Below are positions 26,243 through 34,578 of a stretch of DNA of 64,000 nt, piece after piece. Position numbers and translations under genes: made by a program. The stretch spans positions 29,844 through 93,843 of the forward strand of contig QALN01000007.1 in the NCBI GenBank assembly GCA_003150615.1, in the 5' to 3' direction. The notes below the pieces were generated by a model that was not told the DNA's origin, searched no databases, and saw only the letters and a list, made by a program, of their open reading frames with translations. Positions within the stretch are counted from its first letter, which is position 1. Each line of letters begins with the position of its first letter. The stretch comes from Flavobacteriales bacterium. Lineage in GTDB: Bacteria; Bacteroidota; Bacteroidia; Flavobacteriales; UBA1820.

Positions 26243-27511
26243 TTATTCTTCCGAAGAGCTGTGGCGCGAACCTGCCAGCGCATAGAAAATAAGATAGCAC
26301 TCGCAAGCGACGATAAAGTACCACGTAATGTGGAAACCGCCGAAGTAGTCAGCCATCATGCTCTGTACAAGAGGTATGATACCACCGCCAAGCACACCTA
26401 TCATAAGCGCGCCGGAACCCTTAGAAGTGTATTTTCCAAGTCCGTCGATAGCCAGTGTAAATATAGCCGACCACATGATCGAATGTACCAGACCCATAGC
26501 AACGAGTATCCAAGGATTCTGCATCAGCGTAGCCGCAAGGCAAAGCACGGCGGCAGCCACGGAAGTAAACACCAGCTGCGTACGTGCGGAAACCTTTGAA
26601 AGCGAGCTACCCACAAGACGTCCCACCAGCATAGCACCCCAATAAAGCGAAGCCATAAGAGCGGCATTGGCTGCGAAAGAACCGTCCAGCGATTTAGCAT
26701 AATCCACCACATAAGTGCCGACCGAAACCTCAACGCCAACATAGAAGAATATGGCAACCACGCCCAATGTCAGGTGGCGGAAACTCCATATGCTTTTCGG
26801 CAGTTTTTCCCCTACTTCGGACACGGTATTCGGTATGGTAGGCAATTTGAGCTTGCTCACCACGAACGATACGACGAGTATCACCGCAGTAAGGACCGCA
26901 AACGGCAGTATCACCTGGTTGATCGTTATATCTTCGCTGGCCATTCCGCCGAACACCACGTATGTGAGGAACAACGGAGCGATAGTCGTACCTATCGAGT
27001 TGGCCGAACCGCCCATATTCTGGCGCTGCACGCCGGAAGTGCCCTTTACCGCACAATTGACCAGATAGGGATTTATCACCACCTGCATTATCGTCACACC
27101 GGCCCCGGCCACGTAAGAGCCGAGTATGAAAATGAAATAAGCGACAGGAATGTTATATCCGGCTATATCCACGCGGCTGGACACGTTTACTTCGTACCAT
27201 GCCGAGAACGTGAATATGCCCAACCCTACGGCCAGTACGCCCAGTGCACGTATCATAGTGCCCTTGTAACCGTACTTAGTCACCCAGTTGGCGCCTGTAT
27301 TTCCCGTAAGCGGATATGCCAGGAACCACGAGAATATGATTATCGTTCCCAGCGTGAATTTTATGTTCTGAAGGCTGGGGTCATCCAGAAACACCTTTTT
27401 TATCGGCCCCTGGAACTGCTGGTTGATGCAGGTCAGAAATCCGACGAAAAAGAACAAAATCACCATCGTAATGAACGGGGCGAGATAGTTTTGTTGCTTG
27501 TTTGTATCCAT
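26243..27511 (-). CDS. FucP-type MFS sugar transporter
   Basis: A 422-residue inner-membrane symporter of the FHS/FucP branch of the major facilitator superfamily, which takes up L-fucose, glucose/galactose or related sugars with protons. About twelve hydrophobic segments are visible. Family marks are FFFVGFLTCINQQFQGPIKK near the N-terminus, VVINPYLVNC and QNMGGSANSIGTTIAPLF in the N-terminal half, and GLVHSIMWSAIFTLAIDGLG in the second half. No catabolic genes adjoin it, so the sugar is unknown. Upstream, a TATCTTTA box (27586-27593) and a CCGGCC-ACA-GGCCGG hairpin in the predicted leader could affect expression. Confidence 0.88.
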   Translation of the reverse strand: MDTNKQQNYLAPFITMVILFFFVGFLTCINQQFQGPIKKVFLDDPSLQNIKFTLGTIIIFSWFLAYPLTGNTGANWVTKYGYKGTMIRALGVLAVGLGIFTFSAWYEVNVSSRVDIAGYNIPVAYFIFILGSYVAGAGVTIMQVVINPYLVNCAVKGTSGVQRQNMGGSANSIGTTIAPLFLTYVVFGGMASEDITINQVILPFAVLTAVILVVSFVVSKLKLPTIPNTVSEVGEKLPKSIWSFRHLTLGVVAIFFYVGVEVSVGTYVVDYAKSLDGSFAANAALMASLYWGAMLVGRLVGSSLSKVSARTQLVFTSVAAAVLCLAATLMQNPWILVAMGLVHSIMWSAIFTLAIDGLGKYTSKGSGALMIGVLGGGIIPLVQSMMADYFGGFHITWYFIVACECYLIFYALAGSRHSSSEE

Positions 27512-27558
27512 CGTTGTTTTAAGTAATTATGTTTTATTTTGACTTATCCGCAGAATTC

Positions 27559-27593
27559 CCCGGCCACAGGCCGGCATACAAGGGGTAAAGATA
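27559..27593 (-). promoter_or_regulatory. Promoter box and leader hairpin of the sugar transporter gene
   Basis: Minus-strand TATCTTTA (27586-27593), one mismatch from TAnnTTTG. Within the predicted leader is a CCGGCC/GGCCGG stem with a three-base loop (27560-27574). The 17-base context resembles that at 15934-15950 upstream of the phosphoesterase operon. Confidence 0.4.
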
Positions 27594-27618
27594 GTGTTTT
27601 TCGGACACTAAAAAATAA

Positions 27619-28605
27619 TTAAGACGAAAAAACATCGGGAATACGCTCCAGAATTTCCAACACCGCCTGCGAAGTATCCGCAGTACACAACTTTATGCGC
27701 GTATCCTTGAAACCGGCTATCCCTTTGAAATAAGAAGCATAATGCTTGCGCGTTTCCAGGACGCCGAGACGCTCGCCTTTCCACGCCACCGCCCTTAAAA
27801 GATGCGTGCGTGCCGCTTCGGTCCGTTGGCCCACCGACGGCGGGGGTAGATGCCCACCCGTCTTGAGGAAATGTTTCACCTCGGCGAATATCCAGGGATT
27901 GCCTACCGCAGCCCTGCCTATCATACATCCGTCCAGCCCGTATTCGTCGCGCATGCGGAGAGCGTCCTCGCCACACGTGACATCGCCGTTGCCGACCACA
28001 GGGATACGTATGCGCGGATTTCTTTTCACATCGCGTATCACATCCCAGCGCGCCTGCCCTTTATACATCTGGCATCGCGTGCGCCCGTGTATCGTCAAGG
28101 CTTTTATGCCGCAATCCTGAAGGCTTTCCGCTATATCGGCAATTACTATGCTGTGTTCGTCCCAGCCAAGGCGGGTCTTTACCGTAACCGGAATATCGGG
28201 ACATGCATCCACCACAGCCCGGGTTATCTTCAGCATATTCGGAATATCCTGAAAAATACCCGATCCTGCGCCCTTCCCCGCCACCTTGCCTACCGGACAG
28301 CCGAAATTTATGTCCAACACATCAGGCTTACGGTCGAGCGAAGCTATCATACCAGCCGCTTTGGACATGCTGTCCGCATCGGCCCCGAATATCTGTATGC
28401 CCACCGGGCGTTCGGAATCTTCGATATCAAGCTTTACCAGACTCTTTTCGGCGTTTCGTATAAGACCGTCGGCAGATATGAACTCAGAATACGACATGTC
28501 CGCCCCGTGTTCGCGGCACAGGGTGCGGAACGGCGGGTCCGTAATATCTTCCATCGGAGCCAGTATAACGGGATATTCCCCCAAGTCCAACTCGCCTATT
28601 TTCAT
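27619..28605 (-). CDS. dusB: tRNA-dihydrouridine synthase DusB
   Basis: A 328-residue FMN enzyme that reduces uridine to dihydrouridine in tRNA D-loops using NADPH. The TIM barrel opens with PVILAPMEDITDPPFR, followed by VGIQIFGAD. The conserved catalytic cysteine lies in LDINFGCPVGKVAGKGAG. FMN-binding residues occur in VTVKTRLGW, LTIHGRT and VVGNGDV, with MIGRAAVGNPWIF near the end. Length and motif order fit the DusB group. Its -7 box abuts that of the divergent CPBP gene at 28681-28696. Confidence 0.94.
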   Translation of the reverse strand: MKIGELDLGEYPVILAPMEDITDPPFRTLCREHGADMSYSEFISADGLIRNAEKSLVKLDIEDSERPVGIQIFGADADSMSKAAGMIASLDRKPDVLDINFGCPVGKVAGKGAGSGIFQDIPNMLKITRAVVDACPDIPVTVKTRLGWDEHSIVIADIAESLQDCGIKALTIHGRTRCQMYKGQARWDVIRDVKRNPRIRIPVVGNGDVTCGEDALRMRDEYGLDGCMIGRAAVGNPWIFAEVKHFLKTGGHLPPPSVGQRTEAARTHLLRAVAWKGERLGVLETRKHYASYFKGIAGFKDTRIKLCTADTSQAVLEILERIPDVFSS

Positions 28606-28680
28606 ATCGTAAGAGCGTATGTATTACTTTTCAAAACAGAAATACGACTTTTGGCCGCACATATAGCGTTAATTCCGGCA

Positions 28681-28696
28681 CAAAGATATATATTTG
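28681..28696. promoter_or_regulatory. Back-to-back -7 boxes of divergent promoters
   Basis: TATCTTTG on the minus strand (28681-28688, towards dusB) directly abuts TATATTTG on the plus strand (28689-28696, towards the CPBP protease). Two polymerases could not bind both at once, which suggests mutual exclusion. Confidence 0.55.
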
Positions 28697-28758
28697 TAAC
28701 ACTACAAACATCTAAAATAACGGCCGCACATAAGAACCAAGCAAAGAACTGCTGTAAA

Positions 28759-29679
28759 ATGCCGTACCATACGAACAAAAAGGCTTTTTATACCGACGCG
28801 CCCGGCATATTGCTCATGCGTTTCATATTGACGTCTGTAGCCTGCGCGGTAACGGCCAGCGCCGCTTCGTACCTTTTGGCCGAGTACGTTTGGAGCAACA
28901 TAGGATACACTGCCGAATTACGGACAACGCTCCTGCGGGTTTTCCAGATCGCGGCCTCCATCGTGATGTTCGCTCTGCCGGCTGCGATATTCTGGCGCAG
29001 GACGGGTTACGGCATCAAAAACGGGCTGCGGCTTTCGGCTCCGAAATGGAGAACTGTGGCATATGCCGTGATAATAATGTTCGCCATACAGCCGTTCATC
29101 CAGTTCATCGTCATGTTCACAAGGGATTTTCTGGAATACTCTCTCTCTGCCGATACATTCGCCGGCCTGAAAAACATACAAGCCGTACGCGAAAATGCGA
29201 TAAACGCCATAACAGGCGACAAATCATGGGGCTCTTTCCCTCTGAGCATAATCATACTAGGACTGGTTCCGGCGCTTACGGAGGAATTTTTCTTCCGCGG
29301 AACCCTGCAACGGCTCCTGCTCAGGGTCACGCACCGGGGATACCTCGCCATATTGATCACCAGCGCAGTATTCACTGCCGTACATTTCGATTACTTCAAC
29401 TGCGCAGGCATATTCGTATGTTCGGTCGTACTCGGTTATCTATACCTGTATTCATCGTCTTTGTGGGTCCCGGTTGCGTTTCATTTCGCATCGAATTCGT
29501 GGAACATACTGATGATGTACTTGATTGCCGCCACGGGATACGACGCCGACGCCGGGACATCCCGGATACCGTGGTGGTCGGCACTGATAAGCGCCGCAAT
29601 GATACTGCTGGTGATGCGGATCATGCGCAATGCATCATATATGGAACGCCGCAAAGAACATGTTACACTCCGTAAATAA
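28759..29679 (+). CDS. CPBP-family intramembrane protease
   Basis: A 306-residue polytopic membrane protein with the CPBP (Abi/CAAX protease) domain in the second half. The glutamate motif EEFFFRG (about residues 175-181) follows LGLVPALT. The histidine motifs are TAVHFDYFN and VAFHFASNSWN. These are intramembrane glutamic peptidases related to Rce1. The start is the ATG at 28759 (MPYHTNKKAF), 62 bases after the TATATTTG box; a much longer in-frame reading frame upstream is antisense to dusB and was not accepted. Substrate unknown. Confidence 0.88.
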   Translation: MPYHTNKKAFYTDAPGILLMRFILTSVACAVTASAASYLLAEYVWSNIGYTAELRTTLLRVFQIAASIVMFALPAAIFWRRTGYGIKNGLRLSAPKWRTVAYAVIIMFAIQPFIQFIVMFTRDFLEYSLSADTFAGLKNIQAVRENAINAITGDKSWGSFPLSIIILGLVPALTEEFFFRGTLQRLLLRVTHRGYLAILITSAVFTAVHFDYFNCAGIFVCSVVLGYLYLYSSSLWVPVAFHFASNSWNILMMYLIAATGYDADAGTSRIPWWSALISAAMILLVMRIMRNASYMERRKEHVTLRK

Positions 29680-29719
29680 CAAATGTAAAACACAAATAAC
29701 CGTAATTAACATTCCGCCC

Positions 29720-31705
29720 ATGAAAAAACTACTTTTCCTACTCGCCGTATGCCTGTGTTCGGCAGGCGCACACGCACAAAAATCCGTCAAGGCCAATTTC
29801 CGCCTGGATTTTTACATGAACGAGCCAAAAGCCGAATTCCTTGTCTATGTTCCCGATACCACATCCTTCGACGGCGCATCGGTAACGCTCACCTCTCCAT
29901 CGGGGCAGACATTTTCAGCCCCCGCCCCAAAAGGTAAAATAACGGCAGTCGAAGTACCCATATCGGCGCTCCCTACCAGCGAAAGCACATTCCGGTATTC
30001 GGTCGAAGGCGCATCGCAATCGGCCGCAGGGCAGGTCACGCTGAAAAAACTGCCTTACAAGTTCAACGCCACACAGGTGGACCGCAAGACGCAGGGAGTC
30101 GTATCACGGGGAATGCCTGTGATCCCTTTCGGTTTTTACTGCTACTCTCCGGTACAGCCTATGATAGCTGAAGAGGAAGTCGTACGCGGCTTCAACCTGT
30201 TGTCTCCCTACCAAAATATCCCGCGCACCGACATAAAAGCACGCAAGATATACATGGACCGCGCTGCCGAACTCGGCATGAAGGTAAATTACAATCTTTT
30301 GAGCGTAGCCACGGGCGGAACAGGATACAACAAAAACCAGAATCCGGAAGAACGCACCGAAATGCTCCGCCGAGAAGTTGAAATGTTCAAAGACCATCCG
30401 GCATTGCTCAGCTGGTATCTGGCCGATGAACCGGACGGACGTAAAACGCCTCCCGAAGACATCGTCGAACTTTACGATATAATAAAAGAAATAGACCCGT
30501 ACCATCCCGTGACAATAGTGTTCATGCACCGCGGCACGGCTCGCAAATACGCCGACGGACTGGACATAGCCATGGGCGACCTGTACCCCGTGCCGCGCGC
30601 GCCGCTTAAAGGAGTCTCGGCATTCCAGGACGAGCTTTCCCGTGAATTCATGCTCGAAAAAGCCATATGGCTCGTACCGCAGGCTTTCGGAGGTAACGAA
30701 TGGTGGACGCGCGAACCGACAGCCGCCGAAATGCGCGGAGCGACATACATGGGGCTGATAAACGGCAGCCGTGGTTTCCAGTACTTCATACGCCACGGAC
30801 AGAACGGATTTCCCAAATCGACAACAGCATGGGCCGAAGCCGGCGCAATGGCGCTTGAAATAGCCGAACTAAGCCCGTATGTGCTCTCCGGTGAAGACGC
30901 GCCCGAAGTGAGCATAGCGGATTCGCTGGCCGAAGCCCGCGCATGGACACGCGGAGGGAACACCGTCATAGCGGTGGTAAACCAGGAAAACAAACCAAAG
31001 GACATATCCGTCAAGATAGAAGGCTCGGACTATTCCGGCCCTGTATCCGTTCCGTTTGAAGACCGTGTTGTCATGGCCGAAAACGGCGTAATAACGGACA
31101 AAATGCTCGGTTACGACTCCAAAGTTTACAAGATAACGCAAAAGGCGCCTGCAACATACGGAGATCCTGAAAATGTGGTAGTCGATCCGGATTTCGAACA
31201 GAACACATCGGTAGGCGTACCGAATGCAATATATGCACAGGTCGGTACCGGCCGCGGTTCGACATACTTCACGGATTCCCGCACGGCTTACAGCGGCGAA
31301 CACTCCCTGCGCCTTACCACACACAAGAATGGCGAAGGAGTAACGCTCCAGCATTTTCCGATGATAGTGGATTCCGGACGCGTATATACCATATCTTTCT
31401 GGGCAAAAGCCGCACCGAAAGAGGAATTCCCTACGACCAAGAACTACCTGAACAAACGCGGAAAAGTAAAAACCGAGAAAATCAAACCCGAAGAGCCCGT
31501 ATTGCATGTCAACCTGCGCCATTTAGGTAAAAACCTCGTCGACACCGACGTGACGATAGACAATCCGCAGTGGACACGGTACACGATAGACGTTCCGGTG
31601 GAAAAACAGCCCGGCCGCGGACGCGACGGCATCACCCTTAACCTCAACCTGAAGACTCGTTCCATGATATGGATAGACCTGGTAGAGTTCGCGCCAAAAA
31701 AATAA
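29720..31705 (+). CDS. Secreted glycoside hydrolase-like protein with C-terminal carbohydrate-binding-like domain
   Basis: A 661-residue exported protein, signal peptide MKKLLFLLAVCLCSAGAHAQ. After an N-terminal beta domain (about 20-115), residues about 120-400 look like a TIM barrel of the GH-A type: IPFGFYCYSP, HPALLSWYLADEPDG with a candidate acid/base Glu, VTIVFMHRG, DLYPVPRAP, WLVPQAFGG and GLINGSRGFQYF. Residues about 500-655 resemble a CBM4/9 jelly roll (DPDFEQNTSVG, HSLRLTTHKNG, YTISFWAKAAP). I cannot name the GH family. There are no SusC/SusD genes nearby. The start was placed at MKKLLF, which begins the signal peptide; an upstream in-frame extension is not credible. Confidence 0.8.
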   Translation: MKKLLFLLAVCLCSAGAHAQKSVKANFRLDFYMNEPKAEFLVYVPDTTSFDGASVTLTSPSGQTFSAPAPKGKITAVEVPISALPTSESTFRYSVEGASQSAAGQVTLKKLPYKFNATQVDRKTQGVVSRGMPVIPFGFYCYSPVQPMIAEEEVVRGFNLLSPYQNIPRTDIKARKIYMDRAAELGMKVNYNLLSVATGGTGYNKNQNPEERTEMLRREVEMFKDHPALLSWYLADEPDGRKTPPEDIVELYDIIKEIDPYHPVTIVFMHRGTARKYADGLDIAMGDLYPVPRAPLKGVSAFQDELSREFMLEKAIWLVPQAFGGNEWWTREPTAAEMRGATYMGLINGSRGFQYFIRHGQNGFPKSTTAWAEAGAMALEIAELSPYVLSGEDAPEVSIADSLAEARAWTRGGNTVIAVVNQENKPKDISVKIEGSDYSGPVSVPFEDRVVMAENGVITDKMLGYDSKVYKITQKAPATYGDPENVVVDPDFEQNTSVGVPNAIYAQVGTGRGSTYFTDSRTAYSGEHSLRLTTHKNGEGVTLQHFPMIVDSGRVYTISFWAKAAPKEEFPTTKNYLNKRGKVKTEKIKPEEPVLHVNLRHLGKNLVDTDVTIDNPQWTRYTIDVPVEKQPGRGRDGITLNLNLKTRSMIWIDLVEFAPKK

Positions 31706-31728
31706 AAATCATAAAAAGCAACGCTACG

Positions 31729-31760
31729 AAAAAGGCGTCCCTTACCGGGGACGCCTTTTT
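31729..31760 (+). terminator. Terminator after the glycosidase-like gene
   Basis: A 13-bp perfect stem AAAAAGGCGTCCC / GGGACGCCTTTTT with a six-base loop, 24 bases past the stop codon. It may also work on the minus strand for the FabH-like gene that ends at 31837. Confidence 0.88.
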
Positions 31761-31836
31761 ACATACACACAATAAATAGATTAAACAAGTAAACTTTTTT
31801 ACGTTCCGGGTGAAACCGGAAAACTATATACAAAAC

Positions 31837-32931
31837 TTACATTTCATCCGGGAAACGGTACACTACCGTATTTATGTTCATACCGGCTCCGACGGAAGCC
31901 AATATTATGTTGTCCGAAGGTTTGAACACGTGGCCTTCCATCTTGCCGCGCGACACAAGGTCGAACAGCGTAGGGACGGTAGCTACCGAAGAGTTTCCGA
32001 GGAAAGGCAGGCTCATCGGCATAAAGTCCCTGCTTTCGGCCTTGCAATCCTTGTACAGGCGTTTAAGACGTATGAAGACAGCCTCGTCCATTTTTTCGTT
32101 AGCCTGGTGTATTATCAGTTTCGACACCTGCGAGAGCGACAGCTCGGCCGCATCCAACGCCGATTTTATCGCTGCAGGAACATTACGCAGTACGTATTCG
32201 TAAACCTTGCGGCCGGCCATACGTATCATCGTGGGGCGTTCGGTATATTCGGGATTGAGGCTAGGCCCGCCTTTCAGGTAATCTATCTCATCTCCGCAGT
32301 CGGATACGTTGGCAGTCGAAAGCACACCGTACTTCTTGTTATCTTCAACAGCCGAAAGCACAACCGCACCTGCTCCGTCGGCGAAAATCATGCTGTCCCG
32401 GTCGCAAGGGTCGTAAATTCGCGACAGAGTATCGCTGCCCACCACAAGTATGTTCTTCGCCTGACGGGCCTGGAGCAACTGATGCGCCAGAATAACGCCC
32501 TGAACCCATCCGGGACAGCCGAATATCATGTCATACGGTATGCACTTGTTATTTTTGATGCCCATCTTGTGTTTTACACGTGCAGCCATCGACGGTACCA
32601 TTTCACTGGCAAAAACCCCGTGCCTTACGTCGCCGTAGTTGTGGGCCACTATCACATAATCGAGGTTTTCCTTGTCGCCTCCCCAGGCCTCAACCGCCCT
32701 GGAACCCGCTATGGCGGCCATGTCGGAATTAACAATGTGGTCTTCGGCATAACGGCGCTCGGTTATACCCACCAATTCCCTGAATTTTTCTATTATTTCC
32801 TCATTAGAGCGTGGTATGCGTTCGTTCTTTTCGTCGTAAAACTCGGCATCCATGAAATAGTCATTCTTTATGACTTTTTCAGGCAGATAACTTCCCGACC
32901 CTGTAATGACCGTATTAAGCACTTTTTCCAT
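31837..32931 (-). CDS. FabH-like 3-oxoacyl-ACP synthase III family protein
   Basis: A 364-residue thiolase-fold condensing enzyme. The catalytic triad is intact: Cys139 (in MIFGCPGW), His275 (in IIHQAN) and Asn313 (in LGNSSVA). KAS III enzymes start fatty-acid synthesis by condensing acyl-CoA with malonyl-ACP. This one differs from housekeeping FabH by an insertion-rich N-terminal region, and the adjacent TetR regulator suggests a specialised acyl-chain role. The gene starts 15 bases after the TetR gene ends, so they are one operon. Whether it is the main FabH of this organism is uncertain. Confidence 0.85.
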   Translation of the reverse strand: MEKVLNTVITGSGSYLPEKVIKNDYFMDAEFYDEKNERIPRSNEEIIEKFRELVGITERRYAEDHIVNSDMAAIAGSRAVEAWGGDKENLDYVIVAHNYGDVRHGVFASEMVPSMAARVKHKMGIKNNKCIPYDMIFGCPGWVQGVILAHQLLQARQAKNILVVGSDTLSRIYDPCDRDSMIFADGAGAVVLSAVEDNKKYGVLSTANVSDCGDEIDYLKGGPSLNPEYTERPTMIRMAGRKVYEYVLRNVPAAIKSALDAAELSLSQVSKLIIHQANEKMDEAVFIRLKRLYKDCKAESRDFMPMSLPFLGNSSVATVPTLFDLVSRGKMEGHVFKPSDNIILASVGAGMNINTVVYRFPDEM

Positions 32932-32946
32932 ATAATTATCCAGTAG

Positions 32947-33576
32947 TTATTTGATGTTTTCGTCCCATTGAGTGACTCTTAATGCATCCCAACAGGCATG
33001 GCAAGCCTGCTGTATCCTCTTCTCGGTAAGTTTTTGGTTGTGGTCTATGTGGAGTTTGGCCATCTCGATGATAGGCCCCCTCGAAATTGCGATGATAGTG
33101 TAAAGCGGCAGGTCCTTTATCAGCTTCTTTTTCTTTCCTTCGATAAAAAAACGAAGCACAGGATTGAGTATCTGTACGCTGGAAACACGCGCCAGGTGCT
33201 GCATATAACCGGAATGACGGTGTTGTTCGGCGTACTGGAACTCGGCCGGATGGCTCATATAATAACGCGTCATGTTGAGCCACATACCCTCGAAACGCTC
33301 GCGGTAAGGCTTGTTCTCGTCATAACCGTCCAGCATGGCTACGATGACCCTCTGCTGGATGTCCCTTATCAGCTGGTATATCAGCTCGTCCTTGTTCCTG
33401 AAGTAGCGGTATATAGTACCGGCGCCTATACCGGCATCTTCGGCAATCATAGCCATCGAAGTGCCGTGGAACCCATAGGTGGATACCAGAAAAAGCGTAC
33501 TTCTCAATATGGCCGTACGCTTGTCATACCTGTCTGAGTCGGGATTTGCCTGCCTCGAATTAGAATGAACATTCAT
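32947..33576 (-). CDS. TetR/AcrR family transcriptional regulator
   Basis: A 209-residue regulator. The N-terminal helix-turn-helix (about 20-66) reads RTAILRSTLFLVSTYGFHGTSMAMIAEDAGIGAGTIYRYFRNKDEL, here seen in two pieces around the recognition helix GAGTIYRYF. The C-terminal all-helical ligand-binding domain is divergent, as is usual. It is the first gene of a two-gene operon with the FabH-like synthase, so it most likely controls that gene and senses an acyl-CoA or lipid; that is inference from position. A TAATATTG box lies just before the start codon. Confidence 0.88.
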   Translation of the reverse strand: MNVHSNSRQANPDSDRYDKRTAILRSTLFLVSTYGFHGTSMAMIAEDAGIGAGTIYRYFRNKDELIYQLIRDIQQRVIVAMLDGYDENKPYRERFEGMWLNMTRYYMSHPAEFQYAEQHRHSGYMQHLARVSSVQILNPVLRFFIEGKKKKLIKDLPLYTIIAISRGPIIEMAKLHIDHNQKLTEKRIQQACHACWDALRVTQWDENIK

Positions 33577-33706
33577 TTCGCAATATTACGCACATATATC
33601 CGTTTAAACAAGCATTTTAAGACACTTTTTGACCGCCAGGCAACCATACCCGCATGCCGTTAAGGCCACATCATGCGATGTTTTCCGTCCATTTTTACCT
33701 TTTCGT

Positions 33707-33737
33707 TTTGATATTTCCTTTTTGATTATTATATTTG
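33707..33737 (+). promoter_or_regulatory. Promoter of the lysis-like cassette
   Basis: TTTG (33707-33710), a 19-base spacer and TATATTTG (33730-33737): a full match to the primary Bacteroidota promoter, 48 bases before the first gene. Confidence 0.8.
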
Positions 33738-33785
33738 TAGGAAACAAGTTAGCAATTAAACAAAACACATAAGATATAAGGGGAA

Positions 33786-34181
33786 ATGCAGGACAACATA
33801 AGTTTTACCCAACTTTTACTCACGCTGGCAGGCGCACTGGGCATCCGAGAACTGGCACCGGTGGTATTCTCAGCCGTATTCCGCCGCAGCGAGGATGTCG
33901 AATCGGCAAGGATAGACAACTCGGCGAAGCTGCAGGCCGCCTCGCGCGAACAAGTAAAATTCCTCAAAGACAGCCTCAGGGAAGCATACGAGGAAGTGGA
34001 TAAAATGCAGGATGCGCTGAATGCCAAACGCGCGCTGATAAACGAACTGTCCCGCAAACTTTACAACATAGAACTGGAACTCCAGGTACTGCGCCGCGAA
34101 CGCGACGGACTTTACTGCTGCGAAGTTGGCTGCAAAAACAGAAAAAATGAACCGATAATAAAAAAACACGATGGAAATTGA
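33786..34181 (+). CDS. Small membrane-anchored coiled-coil protein, phage holin-like position
   Basis: A 131-residue protein. Residues about 5-30 are hydrophobic (FTQLLLTLAGALGI, then APVVFSAVF) and could be one membrane segment. Residues about 40-112 are a charged coiled coil. The end carries YCCEVGCKNRKNEP, a Cys-x-x-x-Cys-like tail that resembles small anchored coiled-coil proteins found beside endolysin genes in Bacteroidota prophages. It overlaps the next gene by 11 bases. The role could be holin-like or an anchor; neither is shown by sequence. First gene of a three-gene unit with a strong promoter. Confidence 0.65.
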   Translation: MQDNISFTQLLLTLAGALGIRELAPVVFSAVFRRSEDVESARIDNSAKLQAASREQVKFLKDSLREAYEEVDKMQDALNAKRALINELSRKLYNIELELQVLRRERDGLYCCEVGCKNRKNEPIIKKHDGN

Positions 34182-34578
34182 ACTCATACGTACGAGCCTT
34201 TCCGATGATTTCACGGAAGGGGAACTGCGCATAAACGGGCATTTTTTCTGCCACACGCTCGAAGACCGAGTGCGCAGATTGCCGGCAGAAAAGAAAATCC
34301 CCGGCCTCACGGCTATACCTGCCGGAACCTACCGAGTTACGGTATCCGTGTCGCCTAAATTCGGGCGGTATTTACCCCTGGTGGAAAACGTGCCGTACTT
34401 TTCCGGCATAAGGATACACCGGGGCAACACGGCAGGCGACACTTCCGGCTGCATCCTTGTGGGTGAAAGCGCAGGACGCGGGCTTCTCAAAAATTCGACG
34501 GAAAAAGAAAGAACACTCACATCCCTTCTGCTCAAAACTCAGGAAAAAGGGGAGACGATAACGATAAGGATATCATGA
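34171..34578 (+). CDS. DUF5675 family protein (phage-associated, lysis-cassette position)
   Basis: A 135-residue cytoplasmic-looking protein matching DUF5675, a family common in Bacteroidota prophages and mobile elements. Conserved points are the N-terminal IELIRT strand, CHTLEDRVR, IPAGTYRVTVS and RIHRGNTAGDTSGCILVG. The last has a His, then a Ser-Gly-Cys, an arrangement like the H...(S/T)xGC signature of L,D-transpeptidases. That hints at a thiol enzyme acting on peptidoglycan, but it is only a resemblance. It has no signal peptide. It overlaps the genes on both sides, by 11 and 4 bases, which implies translational coupling. Confidence 0.75.
   Translation: MEIELIRTSLSDDFTEGELRINGHFFCHTLEDRVRRLPAEKKIPGLTAIPAGTYRVTVSVSPKFGRYLPLVENVPYFSGIRIHRGNTAGDTSGCILVGESAGRGLLKNSTEKERTLTSLLLKTQEKGETITIRIS

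Noticed and set aside
27850..28758. Plus-strand in-frame extension giving a 609-residue protein across dusB
   Set aside because: The first 303 codons are antisense to the clear dusB gene and match nothing; the CPBP protease starts naturally at the ATG at 28759 after its own promoter box.
31810..32946. 378-codon plus-strand open frame
   Set aside because: Antisense to the FabH-like gene, which has a full catalytic triad; the translation is His/Arg/Tyr-rich and family-less.
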